Part shown: one piece after another, positions 46,948 through 55,706 of the stretch
Position numbering within the stretch: the first letter of the stretch is position 1
How the letters are laid out: each line of letters begins with the position of its first letter
The notes under the pieces: generated by a model
The model's input: only the letters and a program-made list of their open reading frames with translations
What the model was told of the DNA's origin: nothing
Databases searched by the model: none
Origin: Silvania confinis
GTDB lineage: Bacteria; Pseudomonadota; Gammaproteobacteria; Enterobacterales; Enterobacteriaceae
NCBI RefSeq assembly: GCF_025564085.1
Contig: NZ_JAMGZJ010000074.1
Span: 176,036 to 240,035, forward strand
Reading direction: 5' to 3'
DNA: 64,000 bases
Made by a program: the position numbers and the translations under genes

Positions 46948-47131
46948 GAATTTTGCGAGCAGGTTTCAGGGAATTGTCGCGCGTTCGTTCTGCTCTGGAG
47001 AAAGGGTGTAAGGTGAATCACGAAACCAAAAATTAGCCTTTAATGCAAATTGCCATATATGCTAATTTTCTGTTGATGAGTAGAGTTTCACTGGACATGT
47101 TTGCCCCTGAAACGACAACAGGAGATGTTGG

Positions 47132-47419
47132 ATGAGCAAGAAGATTATTGACTGGGATACGCTGAGAGCCGAGCTGTTAAGCGATTCAGACGTGCAGGCT
47201 GCGTTTGACGCCGAAGAGCGTAAGGCACGCCTGCGTGAGATGCTGGCACAGTGGCGCAAGCATGCCGGACTGACTCGTGCGCAGGTCGCAGAGAGAATGG
47301 GCGTCAGTGCGCCAACCGTCTCGCGAATGGAAGCCAATATTACCCGGGCGAGTCTGGATACCTTGACCCGCTATGCGCTGGTATGTGGGGTTAAGCATCC
47401 GCAAATTACGCTTTATTGA
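47132..47419 (+). CDS. Small XRE-family DNA-binding protein (HigA-like)
   Basis: 95 residues with an N-terminal helical stretch and a Cro/C1-type helix-turn-helix at about 45-85 (GLTRAQVAERMGVSAPTVSRME). CAGGAGA lies upstream of the ATG. The format is that of antitoxins of toxin-first modules, but the 184 bases before it contain no toxin frame. AATTAGC and GCTAATT half-sites at 47031 and 47061 may be its operator. Alternatively it regulates the next gene, 90 bases downstream. Confidence 0.8.
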   Translation: MSKKIIDWDTLRAELLSDSDVQAAFDAEERKARLREMLAQWRKHAGLTRAQVAERMGVSAPTVSRMEANITRASLDTLTRYALVCGVKHPQITLY

Positions 47420-47509
47420 GTCCGGGTTCAAACAGCACTCAACCCGCTGAATGTCCGGCATTTCGATGGCATATGAAGTCGACTATACTAACGCGATGAG
47501 AAATAACCC

Positions 47510-48112
47510 GTGTCGCCATTGATGATTGATAATGCTGATTTCAGCCACAAATTAGGTCTTGTCTCGCGAAATGTCGAACATACCGAGGCCTTTCTGGCGC
47601 GCGGTGCGGCAGATTTTCAGCTGCCAGGCTTTGTTCTGCCTGCGGGTTATCGGCTACTTAAATCGTTGTATGCTGACGAATATCGAATTGTGACGACCGA
47701 CGAAGGTATGCCGTACACGGCCTATGCCGTGAAGCTGTATTTTCATCAGGATATTACGTTCCCGCAGGGTGCTGCGACGCAGGTGATGGTCTGGCGTACT
47801 ACGCGTACGGTTCATCAGCCGGTGGTCAGCGGCTTCCCTCAGTTTTTTTTCCAGTGGCTATTGAGCGAGTACGACATCGTGGTCTCTGACAGCGAGCAAA
47901 CCGGGGACGGGCAACGCTTCTGGTTACGCATGATCGACTGGGCATTTACCCTGAACTATCAGATAAGCGTGGCTGATGGCACGGTGGACGAAGAGTGGCA
48001 ATTGACGCCGGTCAACTCTTACGCCGAGCTGGAAGAGCGTTGGATAACGTTCGCCTGGGGTTACGATCGGGATGTGCATCCGCATCGCAGACTGGTTATC
48101 AGTAAAAAGTAA
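47510..48112 (+). CDS. Hypothetical protein, phage-associated type
   Basis: A 200-residue protein of unknown function; the start is GTG at 47510 or ATG at 47522, and neither has a good ribosome site. It is soluble and rich in Trp/Phe/Tyr, with notable segments TTDEGMPYTAYAVKLYF, MVWRTTRTVHQPVVSGFPQF, VVSDSEQTGDGQRFW and HPHRRLVISK. I associate this type with prophage accessory regions near XRE regulators, but cannot name a domain. It ends in a strong terminator shared with nfsB. Confidence 0.7.
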   Translation: MSPLMIDNADFSHKLGLVSRNVEHTEAFLARGAADFQLPGFVLPAGYRLLKSLYADEYRIVTTDEGMPYTAYAVKLYFHQDITFPQGAATQVMVWRTTRTVHQPVVSGFPQFFFQWLLSEYDIVVSDSEQTGDGQRFWLRMIDWAFTLNYQISVADGTVDEEWQLTPVNSYAELEERWITFAWGYDRDVHPHRRLVISKK

Positions 48113-48136
48113 CGGGCCGCTGAGAGCGGCCCGTTT
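48112..48136. terminator. Bidirectional terminator before nfsB end
   Basis: ACGGGCCGC / GCGGCCCGT with a 5-base loop and TTT lies in the 26-base gap between convergent genes. Confidence 0.85.
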
Positions 48137-48138
48137 GC

Positions 48139-48792
48139 TTAGCACTCCGTCACAACCGTGCTTAACGGCAGGCGGGATTTCGGCAGCGCGGCGTTGAAAT
48201 CTTCCACGCTGTGATGGCCGACCGGCACCACCACCACGCTGGTGAAGCCCTGTTCGGTCAGGCCGAATTCGGCGTCCAGCACTGCGGCGTCAAAGCCTTC
48301 GATCGGCACGGCATCCAGACCCAGTGCGCCTACGCCCAGCAGGAAGCTGCCGACGTTCAGGTACACCTGTTTTGCCATCCAGTGATGATCGTCTTTCAGA
48401 CTGACACGGTGCATGTCAGCAAAGAAGGTACGGCCTTTGTGGTTTGCCGCTTTCGCTTCCGGGGTAGCAAAACGGCCATCGGCCTCTTCCTGATCCACCA
48501 CACGCGTTAGCCAGGCGTCGTCCATTGCGGTTTTGGCGCAGAACACCACCACGTGGGACGCATCCAGCATTTTGCGCTCGTTAAAGACAAAGCCACCGGC
48601 CGCTGATTTGGCGACCCGCGCTTTGCCTTCTTCGGTGCTGGCCACGATAAAGTGCCAGGGCTGCGAGTTGGTGCTGGACGGGCTGAACTGCAGCAGGGTT
48701 TTGATTTTTTCTGCCTGCTCGGCGGTCAGTTTTTTTGTCGGATCAAAGGCCTTAGTGGAGTGACGTTTTAAGGCAACCGAAATGATATCCAT
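48139..48792 (-). CDS. nfsB: Oxygen-insensitive NAD(P)H nitroreductase NfsB
   Basis: A 217-residue FMN flavoprotein, the same length as E. coli NfsB/NfnB. It reduces nitroaromatics and nitrofurans by two electrons and also dihydropteridines. Typical parts are [12 protein letters not shown] at the N-terminus (FMN phosphate binding), [13 protein letters not shown] and [16 protein letters not shown] near the end. It is the last of three genes (ramR-ybdF-nfsB order of transcription) on the minus strand. Confidence 0.96.
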   Translation of the reverse strand: MDIISVALKRHSTKAFDPTKKLTAEQAEKIKTLLQFSPSSTNSQPWHFIVASTEEGKARVAKSAAGGFVFNERKMLDASHVVVFCAKTAMDDAWLTRVVDQEEADGRFATPEAKAANHKGRTFFADMHRVSLKDDHHWMAKQVYLNVGSFLLGVGALGLDAVPIEGFDAAVLDAEFGLTEQGFTSVVVVPVGHHSVEDFNAALPKSRLPLSTVVTEC

Positions 48793-48839
48793 AACTACTC
48801 CTGGGGTTAAGTTCGCCCGGTGGGGCGCAAAAGGAAAAT

Positions 48840-49211
48840 TTACGCGCCGGGGCGCATCTGCTTCTGGGTACGTTTAGGCAGTTTATCGACCACCAGATTC
48901 CAGGAATCGTTCACCAGATCGGCAATCAGACCCGGGCTGATATCGTCTCCGGCGTAGACTGAAATCCAGTGTTTTTTATTCAGGTGATAGCCCGGCTCAA
49001 TGCTGCGGTAAATCTGCTGGTTGAGCAGCGAGGTTTGCGGATCGGATTTCAGGCTGACGTGCAGGCGCCCGTGCGCCACGCCCATCAGCATAAAAATCTT
49101 GCCGCCGACCTTAAACACATCGTATTCCGGGCCAAACGGCCAGCAGTGCTCGGTAAAGGGCAGCTCCAGCGCCACGTTCTGGGCGCAGGCTTGCAGCGTT
49201 TTACTGTCCAT
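48840..49211 (-). CDS. ybdF: MmcQ/YjbR-family protein YbdF
   Basis: 123 residues from the ATG at 49211; a longer open frame exists but this start matches E. coli YbdF. It is a small alpha/beta protein with [20 protein letters not shown] and [12 protein letters not shown]; a CyaY-like fold is known for relatives, with no defined role. Its start overlaps the ramR stop by 11 bases. Confidence 0.93.
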   Translation of the reverse strand: MDSKTLQACAQNVALELPFTEHCWPFGPEYDVFKVGGKIFMLMGVAHGRLHVSLKSDPQTSLLNQQIYRSIEPGYHLNKKHWISVYAGDDISPGLIADLVNDSWNLVVDKLPKRTQKQMRPGA

Positions 49212-49791
49212 TAGCATCCTCGTCAGCAAGGGCGCGCCACATGGCTTCAAAACCCAGCGCTTTAAACTCGTCGGCGCGCGCCGGTTCGCGGGTGGCGAAA
49301 GACATGGTGGTCTCCGCCAGCGACAGGAACAGCGCGTCGCCAAACAGGCGAAATTCTTCGGACATAAACACCGGGCGGATCCGGCGACGGCAGAGCTCAT
49401 GCAGCTCCGGGAACATCTCGTGCACCGCCTGTTCAGTTTCGGCGTTGATCTTCTCACTCACCCCGAGCTGGCGGATAGCGCCATGGGCGACGGGATTGCG
49501 GATCCCCCAGTCAACGTAACTGTTCCAGATATTGCGGGTATGCTCTTTCGGCGTACTGAGGCTGCGGTCGAGATTGGCCAGCATGGCCTGGCACAGATCC
49601 TGTTTCAGGTGCAGGTAGAGGGCGTTGAGCAGATCGTCTTTGGTGGCAAAATAGCGAAACAGGGTGCCTTCAGCGACACCTGCGCTGCGGGCGATTAACG
49701 CGGTCGAGGCCGCAATGCCCGAGTGGGCAAAGGCGTGGGTTGCCGCGTCTAACAACGCCAGTTTTTTATCTTCACTCTTCGGACGAGCCAC
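49201..49791 (-). CDS. ramR: TetR-family repressor RamR
   Basis: 196 residues from a GTG at 49791 (reading [11 protein letters not shown]) with GGGGG 7 bases upstream; this matches the known RamR N-terminus, and an ATG six codons earlier is less likely. The N-terminal helix-turn-helix is [20 protein letters not shown]. The C-terminal ligand pocket binds bile acids, dyes and drugs in Salmonella RamR. It represses romA-ramA. No truncation or frameshift is visible, so the repressor should be functional. Confidence 0.93.
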   Translation of the reverse strand: MARPKSEDKKLALLDAATHAFAHSGIAASTALIARSAGVAEGTLFRYFATKDDLLNALYLHLKQDLCQAMLANLDRSLSTPKEHTRNIWNSYVDWGIRNPVAHGAIRQLGVSEKINAETEQAVHEMFPELHELCRRRIRPVFMSEEFRLFGDALFLSLAETTMSFATREPARADEFKALGFEAMWRALADEDANGQ

Positions 49792-49880
49792 TGCATTTCC
49801 CCCATTCATGTTCAAAAACCTTGATTGAATCATGCCGTTTGCGCACCTGCAACGCGGAATGTCAAAGAATTAAAAGCTTC

Positions 49881-49926
49881 TTGACGGCTTTCGCATCACT
49901 CCTATAATGAGTGCTTACTCACTCAT
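49881..49926 (+). promoter_or_regulatory. romA-ramA promoter with RamR operator
   Basis: TTGACG (49881) and TATAAT (49903) are spaced by 16 bases. The RamR palindrome ATGAGTG-N6-CACTCAT (49907-49926) is perfect and overlaps the -10 end and start region. This is the classical RamR site; it is intact here. Confidence 0.92.
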
Positions 49927-49980
49927 AAGCAAGTTTTGCCCGCGCAGGCCATTGGATGGGGCGCGAATTCGGGTCTGGAT

Positions 49981-51084
49981 ATGAAAAAGCGTTTCATTGT
50001 TTACATGGTGGTAGTGATGATTGTAGCGTCAGCGGCGAGTTTACCTTTTGTCCTGAATCCCGGATTTGGCCAGCCGCCACAGGGTGTGCAGTTGAGTGAG
50101 ATTGAAACGTCGCCGCAATATCGCGACGGTCAGTTCCATAATGCGTTGCCAACGCCGGAATACACCGGCAGCAAGAGCCTGCTGGCGGCGTGGTGGGGCT
50201 TTTTGACGACCAAAACCCCGAATGCCCGGCCTGACGCGCCGTTGCCGTTGGTGAAGACCGATCTCGCCAGCCTGCCGCTGGATCAGGAGACGCTGGTCTG
50301 GCTGGGGCACTCGTCGTGGTATCTGCAGCTGGCGGGTAAACGTATTCTGATCGATCCGGTGTTCAGCAACTACGCCGCGCCGTTCTCATTCCTGAATAAA
50401 GCCTTCGCCGGGGAGTATCCGTGGCGCGCCGAAACGATGCCCGACATCGATCTGCTGATAATTTCCCACGATCACTACGATCATCTCGATTACGCCACCA
50501 TCAAAGCGCTGATGCCGAAAGTTAAACGCGTCGTTACGCCGCTCGGGGTGGGCTCGCATCTGCGCTACTGGGGGGTGGATCCCGACCGCATTGAGGAGCG
50601 CGACTGGGAGCAGTCGGTGCGCATCAGCGATGAACTGACCGTCCACGTCCTGCCCGCGCGGCATTTTTCCGGGCGTGGCCTGAAACGTAACCAGACGCTG
50701 TGGGGCAGTTTTATGTTTGTCACGCCGCAGAGAAAGGTGTTCTACAGCGGCGATTCCGGCTATGGCCCGCATTTTAGCGCCATTGGCGAGAAGTTCGGCC
50801 CGGTCGATCTGGCGATCATGGAGAACGGGCAGTACGACCTGGACTGGAAGCACATCCACATGCTGCCTGCCGAAACGGCGCAGGCCGCGGTAGATCTGCA
50901 AGCCCGCGCCGTGGTGCCGGGGCACTCCGGGCGCTTTGTGCTGGCCAAACATACCTGGAACGATCCGCTGATTCAGCTGACGCTGGCGAGCAAAGACAAA
51001 AACTATCGGCTGTGGACGCCTGAGCCTGGCGAGCCTGTCCGGGTGGACGATGTCACGCAGCAATTTCGAGTGTGGTGGGAATAA
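49981..51084 (+). CDS. romA: Metallo-beta-lactamase-fold protein RomA
   Basis: 367 residues from the ATG at 49981; the frame opens 15 codons earlier at a TTG. It has an N-terminal membrane anchor (about 5-25) and a metallo-beta-lactamase fold of the NAPE-PLD/UlaG type with the metal motif HDHYDH and later GDSGYGPH and VPGHSGRF. In Enterobacter and Klebsiella romA lies upstream of ramA; overexpression was linked to less outer-membrane protein, though ramA explains most effects. The enzyme's substrate is unknown. Confidence 0.93.
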   Translation: MKKRFIVYMVVVMIVASAASLPFVLNPGFGQPPQGVQLSEIETSPQYRDGQFHNALPTPEYTGSKSLLAAWWGFLTTKTPNARPDAPLPLVKTDLASLPLDQETLVWLGHSSWYLQLAGKRILIDPVFSNYAAPFSFLNKAFAGEYPWRAETMPDIDLLIISHDHYDHLDYATIKALMPKVKRVVTPLGVGSHLRYWGVDPDRIEERDWEQSVRISDELTVHVLPARHFSGRGLKRNQTLWGSFMFVTPQRKVFYSGDSGYGPHFSAIGEKFGPVDLAIMENGQYDLDWKHIHMLPAETAQAAVDLQARAVVPGHSGRFVLAKHTWNDPLIQLTLASKDKNYRLWTPEPGEPVRVDDVTQQFRVWWE

Positions 51085-51116
51085 TGTTAAATCGAAGAGC
51101 AGAGGGGGAGAGCGAT

Positions 51117-51458
51117 ATGACAATTTCCGCTCAGGTTATCGACACAATCGTTGAATGGATCGACGACAATCTCCATCAGCCGCTGCGGATCGACGAGATC
51201 GCCCGGCATGCAGGTTACTCCAAATGGCACCTGCAGCGGTTATTTATGCAGTACAAAGGCGAGAGCCTGGGGCGCTATATTCGCGAGCGCAAGCTGCTGC
51301 TGGCGGCGCGCGACCTGCGCGAGTCAGATGAGAAGGTCTACGACATTTGCCTGCGCTACGGCTTTGATTCCCAGCAGACCTTTACTCGCATCTTTACCCG
51401 TACCTTTAACCAGCCGCCGGGCGCGTATCGCAAAGATAACCACAGTCGGGCGCATTGA
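51117..51458 (+). CDS. ramA: AraC-family multidrug-response activator RamA
   Basis: 113 residues, almost identical to Klebsiella and Salmonella RamA. It has two helix-turn-helix motifs (LRIDEIARHAGYSKWHLQRL and VYDICLRYGFDSQQTFTRIF), like MarA and SoxS. It activates acrAB-tolC and micF and lowers porin levels, so its derepression gives multidrug resistance. GGGGAG precedes the start. It follows romA after 32 bases under the RamR-controlled promoter. Confidence 0.97.
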   Translation: MTISAQVIDTIVEWIDDNLHQPLRIDEIARHAGYSKWHLQRLFMQYKGESLGRYIRERKLLLAARDLRESDEKVYDICLRYGFDSQQTFTRIFTRTFNQPPGAYRKDNHSRAH

Positions 51459-51470
51459 AACATGGGAAAT

Positions 51471-51563
51471 GTAGGCCGGGTAAGGCGTTGCCGTCACCCG
51501 GTTTTTTTATGGGCTCGGTGCTCATAAATTGCCCGGTGGCGCTGCGCTTACCGGGCCTACAAA
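51471..51563. repeat. BIME: two REP sequences
   Basis: GTAGGCCGGGTAAGGCGTTG with CCGTCACCCGG then T7, and after about 28 bases GCCCGGTGGCGCTGCGCTTA with CCGGGCCTACAAA. It separates convergent ramA and the foxA-like gene and may serve as their terminator. Confidence 0.9.
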
Positions 51564-51568
51564 ATAAC

Positions 51569-53713
51569 TTACCAGCTGTAATTCACCGTCGCCGTCACTG
51601 TACGGCCAATCCCGTAGAAGCACGCCGTATCGCTTGCGCACGATGCCACATACTTGGTATCTGCCAGGTTATTGACGTTGAACTGCACGCTGGCGCCTTT
51701 CAGGCCGCTGTTCATTTCGCCCAGATCGTAACTCACCATTGCGTCATACAGATCCACCGACGGTACCTTGAAGGTATTCTTCGCATCGCCGTAGCTGGTG
51801 CCGATATAGCGCATGCCCACGCCTGCGGTCAGGCTCTTCAGCGCGCCGCCAGGAAGGGTGTAGCTGGCGAAAGCTGAAGCCATATGCGCCGGAATACGCG
51901 CAGGCGTTTTGCCTTCGGTACCCGCTACCGTGGTGCTTTTGGTTGTTGCATCGGTATAAGTATAAGAACCGATCAGGTTGATGTTATCCATCAGCGTAGA
52001 GTGAATCTCAGCCTCAACGCCTTTCGAGCGTACCTTGCCCGCATTCTCGAACCAGCCCTCAGCGCTGTTGTAAGTCGCCACGTTTTCCTGGATTAAATCG
52101 TACAGCGCCAGGGTCATCAGCGTGGTGTCGATCGGCTGGTACTTCAGGCCAATTTCGGTCTGCTCACCGGTCGTCGGTTTAAACGGTCCCACGCCCGGCG
52201 CCCGGTTGGTTTGCAGGTTCGGTTCAAACGAGGTGCTATAGCTGACATACGGCGACAAACCAAAGTCGAACGCGTACAGCAGGCCGGTACGCCAGGTGAA
52301 TTTGCTGTCGTTCTGCTGGATGAAGCTATTATCGGTAAAGTCGTTGGTACGGACTTCACTCCAGTCGTAGCGCCCGGAAACCAGCCACTCCCAGCTATTC
52401 CAGCTCATCTGATCCTGCAGGTACAGACCCATCTGATCGAGATTTTGCTGCTCGTCGCTCGCCGTTCTGAAAGTGCTTTCATCCACCTTCACGCCGTATA
52501 TCGGATTTTGCCAGTCGAGGTCGTACTGTGAGCCGGTACCGCGTTCGAGCAGCTGTTTATCTTTGCTGGTCTTATAGTCAAATCCGCCGAGCAGGGTATG
52601 ACTGACTGCACCCGTATTTGCCAAATATTCCAGCTGGTTATCGAGGCCAAACTCGTCAGTGGTACGTTCCTCGTGCTGGGCGCGGCGGGTCAGTACCGAA
52701 CTGTTGGCGGCGCTGGTGGCGTAAACCAGGTAACGATACTTCTGCTTGATGGTGGCGTAACGCGCGTTCTGGCGGAAGGTGAGGTTATCCGCGAACTGAT
52801 GTTCCAGTTCATAGCCGATCATCGTCTGCTCGCGCCAGGACTGATCGTAATCCGGATCGCTGACGTTAAAGTCGCGCGGTATGTATTTGCCATCAACGCT
52901 CTTCACCGTGCCATACGCGGGCAGGAAGTTACGGTAGCCGGCGTCCGGATCTTTCTGGTAGCTGGTGAGCAGCGTAAAGCGGGTCTGATCGTTCGGATAC
53001 CAGGTGATCGCCGGGGCAATCGCCATGCGCGTCTCTTTGTAGTCCTCCACCTGATTGTGCTGAGTGCGGGCGATACCGTTCACGCGATACAGCACCCGGC
53101 CGTCATCGCTGAGTTTGCCGCCAAAATCAAACGCCCCTTCGGCGAGGTCGTTATTGCCGGTGCGCAACTGCAGGTTATGAATGGACTCCGCGGTCGGGCG
53201 CTTGCTGGTCATACTGATTAACCCCCCCGGGTTGACCTGGCCAAACAGTACCGAAGCCGGACCACGTACCAGTTCCACGCGCTCCAGCAGCCACGGGTCA
53301 ATCGTGCCCGTTTGTGATGAGGCGGTGGCGCCAAAGCTTAATCCGTCGAGGAATTTCGGCACATAGCTGAAGCCACGTACAAACACCTCGTCGTTACGGT
53401 TTGACGATCCACGGTACTCGGTAAACACGCCCGCCGAGTAGCGCAGCGCCTGCGATACCGACGTCACGTCCTGCATTTTCATCTGATCGCGGGTGATCAC
53501 CGACACAGACTGCGGCGTCTTGATGATCTCTGCGCTGGTCTTGGTGGCAGAGAGGGTTTTGGTTGCCACAATCCCTTTTACCGGCGCAGTGGGTTCTTCA
53601 TTCATCCCCTGCGTAACGGTAATGGTTTCTTCTTTTGTTTCTGCCTGAGCCGCCACGCTGGCCGTCGCCAGACTCAGAAGCCAGAGTTGCATTATCTTAT
53701 TATTTTTAAACAT
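51569..53713 (-). CDS. TonB-dependent siderophore receptor, FoxA-like
   Basis: 714 residues with a signal peptide ending VAAQA-ETK and a TonB box-like EETITVT. The plug contains IKTPQSVSVITRDQMKMQDV and VELVRGPASVLFGQVNPGGL. The 22-strand barrel ends VTATVNYSW with a terminal tryptophan and holds a cysteine pair near the end (SCASDTACFYGIGRT), as in FhuA/FoxA receptors. Ferrioxamine B (FoxA) is the best guess for the family. The divergent neighbour is a catecholate-type esterase, which leaves the ligand in doubt. Both share a Fur-like palindrome. Confidence 0.85.
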   Translation of the reverse strand: MFKNNKIMQLWLLSLATASVAAQAETKEETITVTQGMNEEPTAPVKGIVATKTLSATKTSAEIIKTPQSVSVITRDQMKMQDVTSVSQALRYSAGVFTEYRGSSNRNDEVFVRGFSYVPKFLDGLSFGATASSQTGTIDPWLLERVELVRGPASVLFGQVNPGGLISMTSKRPTAESIHNLQLRTGNNDLAEGAFDFGGKLSDDGRVLYRVNGIARTQHNQVEDYKETRMAIAPAITWYPNDQTRFTLLTSYQKDPDAGYRNFLPAYGTVKSVDGKYIPRDFNVSDPDYDQSWREQTMIGYELEHQFADNLTFRQNARYATIKQKYRYLVYATSAANSSVLTRRAQHEERTTDEFGLDNQLEYLANTGAVSHTLLGGFDYKTSKDKQLLERGTGSQYDLDWQNPIYGVKVDESTFRTASDEQQNLDQMGLYLQDQMSWNSWEWLVSGRYDWSEVRTNDFTDNSFIQQNDSKFTWRTGLLYAFDFGLSPYVSYSTSFEPNLQTNRAPGVGPFKPTTGEQTEIGLKYQPIDTTLMTLALYDLIQENVATYNSAEGWFENAGKVRSKGVEAEIHSTLMDNINLIGSYTYTDATTKSTTVAGTEGKTPARIPAHMASAFASYTLPGGALKSLTAGVGMRYIGTSYGDAKNTFKVPSVDLYDAMVSYDLGEMNSGLKGASVQFNVNNLADTKYVASCASDTACFYGIGRTVTATVNYSW

Positions 53714-53776
53714 TATTATTTAACATCCTTGGTTGCTATCGCCATAAAAACACCGGTAAATCGGATTTGATGATAT

Positions 53777-53797
53777 TGCAAATCATTACCATTTGCA
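53777..53797. promoter_or_regulatory. Fur-like palindrome between receptor and esterase genes
   Basis: TGCAAAT-CATTACC-ATTTGCA, a perfect 7-7-7 inverted repeat, lies 64-84 bases from the receptor start and 40-60 bases from the esterase start. Its core fits the GATAATGATAATCATTATC consensus and it could control both genes. Confidence 0.75.
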
Positions 53798-53836
53798 TTA
53801 GCGTTGGTAACAAATTTCGTCGGGGAACGCGTGGTA

Positions 53837-55405
53837 ATGAAGAGGGTATGGAGTGGGTTGTTATTAGGGATCGGTGCGCTGCCCGCGGTGGCGGCGACGT
53901 GTGAACACTCGTCCTTGCAGGGTGAAGTGCAGGGGAAATTTGATGCCAGCGGCGAAGTCTGCTTTGCGCTGCCCGAACTGACTGAAAATTATGTTTCTGC
54001 CACGCTGAACGGCGTGACGGATGCCCGTCTGCTGGACGGGAAAAACCGCCGCATTCGCGCGCTGATTGAAAATGGCCCGGTGGATGGTGAACACACGTTG
54101 CTCTTTGCGCTGCCGGTGAAGCAGAACACCTCGCTGGTGCTGCACGGCGAAGCGGGTAAGCCGTGGCGTTTTCAGTGGCGAATGAAAGAGACGTCTGCAT
54201 TACCGCGCGTACAAATGCTGGAGCCTGAAAGCCCGACGCTACAGGCGCTGGCAAAAACGGTTGCTGCCGGTGGGAGTAGTGATGCGTTCTGGCAGGCGCA
54301 GAGTCGGCAGGGAACGCCGATGGTGGAACCGGTGGATGCCCGCCATAAGCGTGTGACCTTTTTATGGCGCGGTGCGCGGCACAACGTTTTTATTCTGGGT
54401 TCTCCGGCGGGCGATCACGATCCGCTGTTCCGCCTGGGTAACAGCGACGTCTGGTTTCGCAGCTACGTGGTGCCCGCCGATACGGTGATGCAGTACAAGC
54501 TCGCGCCAGATGTGCCGTTGATTGACGGCTCCCCGCGCGATCAGCGTCGGGCGATCCTGGTGAGCGCACAGGCCGATCCGCTTAATCCGAACACCTTTGG
54601 TGAACAGGAGACGGATCGCTGGAACCGCTATTCTCTGCTCGATCTCAGTCCGGCACGTTACTGCTCGCTACAGGCCGCCGCCCAGCCGCTGGTACACGGC
54701 ACGCTCAGCCGCCAGATGATTGCGAGCAAAATCCTCGGCAACACGCGGGAAGTGATGATCTACAAACCGCGCGGCGTGCAGCCTGCGCGCTGGACGTTGA
54801 TCCTCTTCGATGGGCAGATCTATCAGGACGACTACCATTTTGCGAACGTGCTGGATGGTCTGCTTGCCCGACACCATCTTCCGCCGGTCAACGTGGTGTT
54901 CATCAACAGCCTCGATCACGCCCGACGCAGTAAAGAGCTGCCGCCGAACCCGGATTTCGCCGACTTCATTGCGCATGAATTGCTGCCGTGGCTACGCGGG
55001 CAGGGGATCGCCATGCAGCGGAAAAAAACGGTGCTGTCGGGGTCAAGCTACGGGGGAATAGCGTCCTCATGGGTGGCGCTGCGCTACCCGCGTCTGTTTG
55101 GCAACGTGCTGAGCCTTTCTGGCTCATACTGGTGGGCACCGAAAGGTGAAGCGCCGGGCTGGCTGACGCGCCAGTACCAGCAGGCACCGCAGTATCCGGT
55201 GCGCTTCTGGCTCCAGGCCGGAAAATTTGAAACCACGGGGCCGGGAGGGGGGATCTATCGCAACACCCAGCAATTCGAACAGGTGCTGAAGGATAAAGGC
55301 TACCGGGTCAGTTTTCACTCCTCCTCCAGCGGCCACGACTACGCGGCCTGGTGTGAAGCGCTGATCCACGGGATGCGTGATTTGACCGGCTTACGACGCC
55401 AGTGA
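53837..55405 (+). CDS. Secreted Fes-like enterochelin esterase
   Basis: 522 residues from the ATG at 53837. A signal peptide (ending PAVAA-TCEH) directs it to the periplasm, unlike cytoplasmic E. coli Fes. An N-terminal immunoglobulin-like Fes domain extends to about 290 (FLWRGARHNVFI, DVWFRSYVVPADTVMQYKL, then SPRDQRR). The C-terminal alpha/beta-hydrolase has the nucleophile elbow SGSSYGGIASSW and the catalytic histidine in SSGHDYAAW. Such enzymes cleave trilactone catecholate siderophores. Its last 15 bases overlap the end of convergent ybdJ. Confidence 0.87.
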   Translation: MKRVWSGLLLGIGALPAVAATCEHSSLQGEVQGKFDASGEVCFALPELTENYVSATLNGVTDARLLDGKNRRIRALIENGPVDGEHTLLFALPVKQNTSLVLHGEAGKPWRFQWRMKETSALPRVQMLEPESPTLQALAKTVAAGGSSDAFWQAQSRQGTPMVEPVDARHKRVTFLWRGARHNVFILGSPAGDHDPLFRLGNSDVWFRSYVVPADTVMQYKLAPDVPLIDGSPRDQRRAILVSAQADPLNPNTFGEQETDRWNRYSLLDLSPARYCSLQAAAQPLVHGTLSRQMIASKILGNTREVMIYKPRGVQPARWTLILFDGQIYQDDYHFANVLDGLLARHHLPPVNVVFINSLDHARRSKELPPNPDFADFIAHELLPWLRGQGIAMQRKKTVLSGSSYGGIASSWVALRYPRLFGNVLSLSGSYWWAPKGEAPGWLTRQYQQAPQYPVRFWLQAGKFETTGPGGGIYRNTQQFEQVLKDKGYRVSFHSSSSGHDYAAWCEALIHGMRDLTGLRRQ

Positions 55406-55639
55406 AAACCAGCGGCGCCAGACGAAGCGGACGATGAAGTATTCGATGGCGCCAAGCAGTAAAAACCACAGGCAGAACAGGATGGTGTAGAGCTGGTTCA
55501 GATCCATCAGATGGAAGGTGCCCATCAGCTTCTGCGCCAGCACCAGACCCAGCGACGGCGCGGGCAGCAGCAGGACGGAGAGAAAGGCCATCAGCAAAAT
55601 GCCGCCTGCGGTTAACAGCGATTCTAACGGGTGTTTCAT
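55391..55639 (-). CDS. ybdJ: Small inner-membrane protein YbdJ (DUF1158)
   Basis: 82 residues with two predicted membrane helices (about 8-30 and 50-72), matching E. coli YbdJ in length and sequence. Function is unknown. In Salmonella ybdJ follows ramA directly; here the receptor/esterase pair lies between them. Confidence 0.93.
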   Translation of the reverse strand: MKHPLESLLTAGGILLMAFLSVLLLPAPSLGLVLAQKLMGTFHLMDLNQLYTILFCLWFLLLGAIEYFIVRFVWRRWFSLAS

Positions 55640-55706
55640 AGGGATGTTAATTGCCGGTTAAAAGCCGCATTGTCCGGGATATGACAGCGTAAAGCAATGC
55701 GGGGCC

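Noticed and set aside
46948..47131. Toxin gene upstream of the small XRE gene at 47132
   Set aside because: The 184 bases contain no open frame of toxin size.
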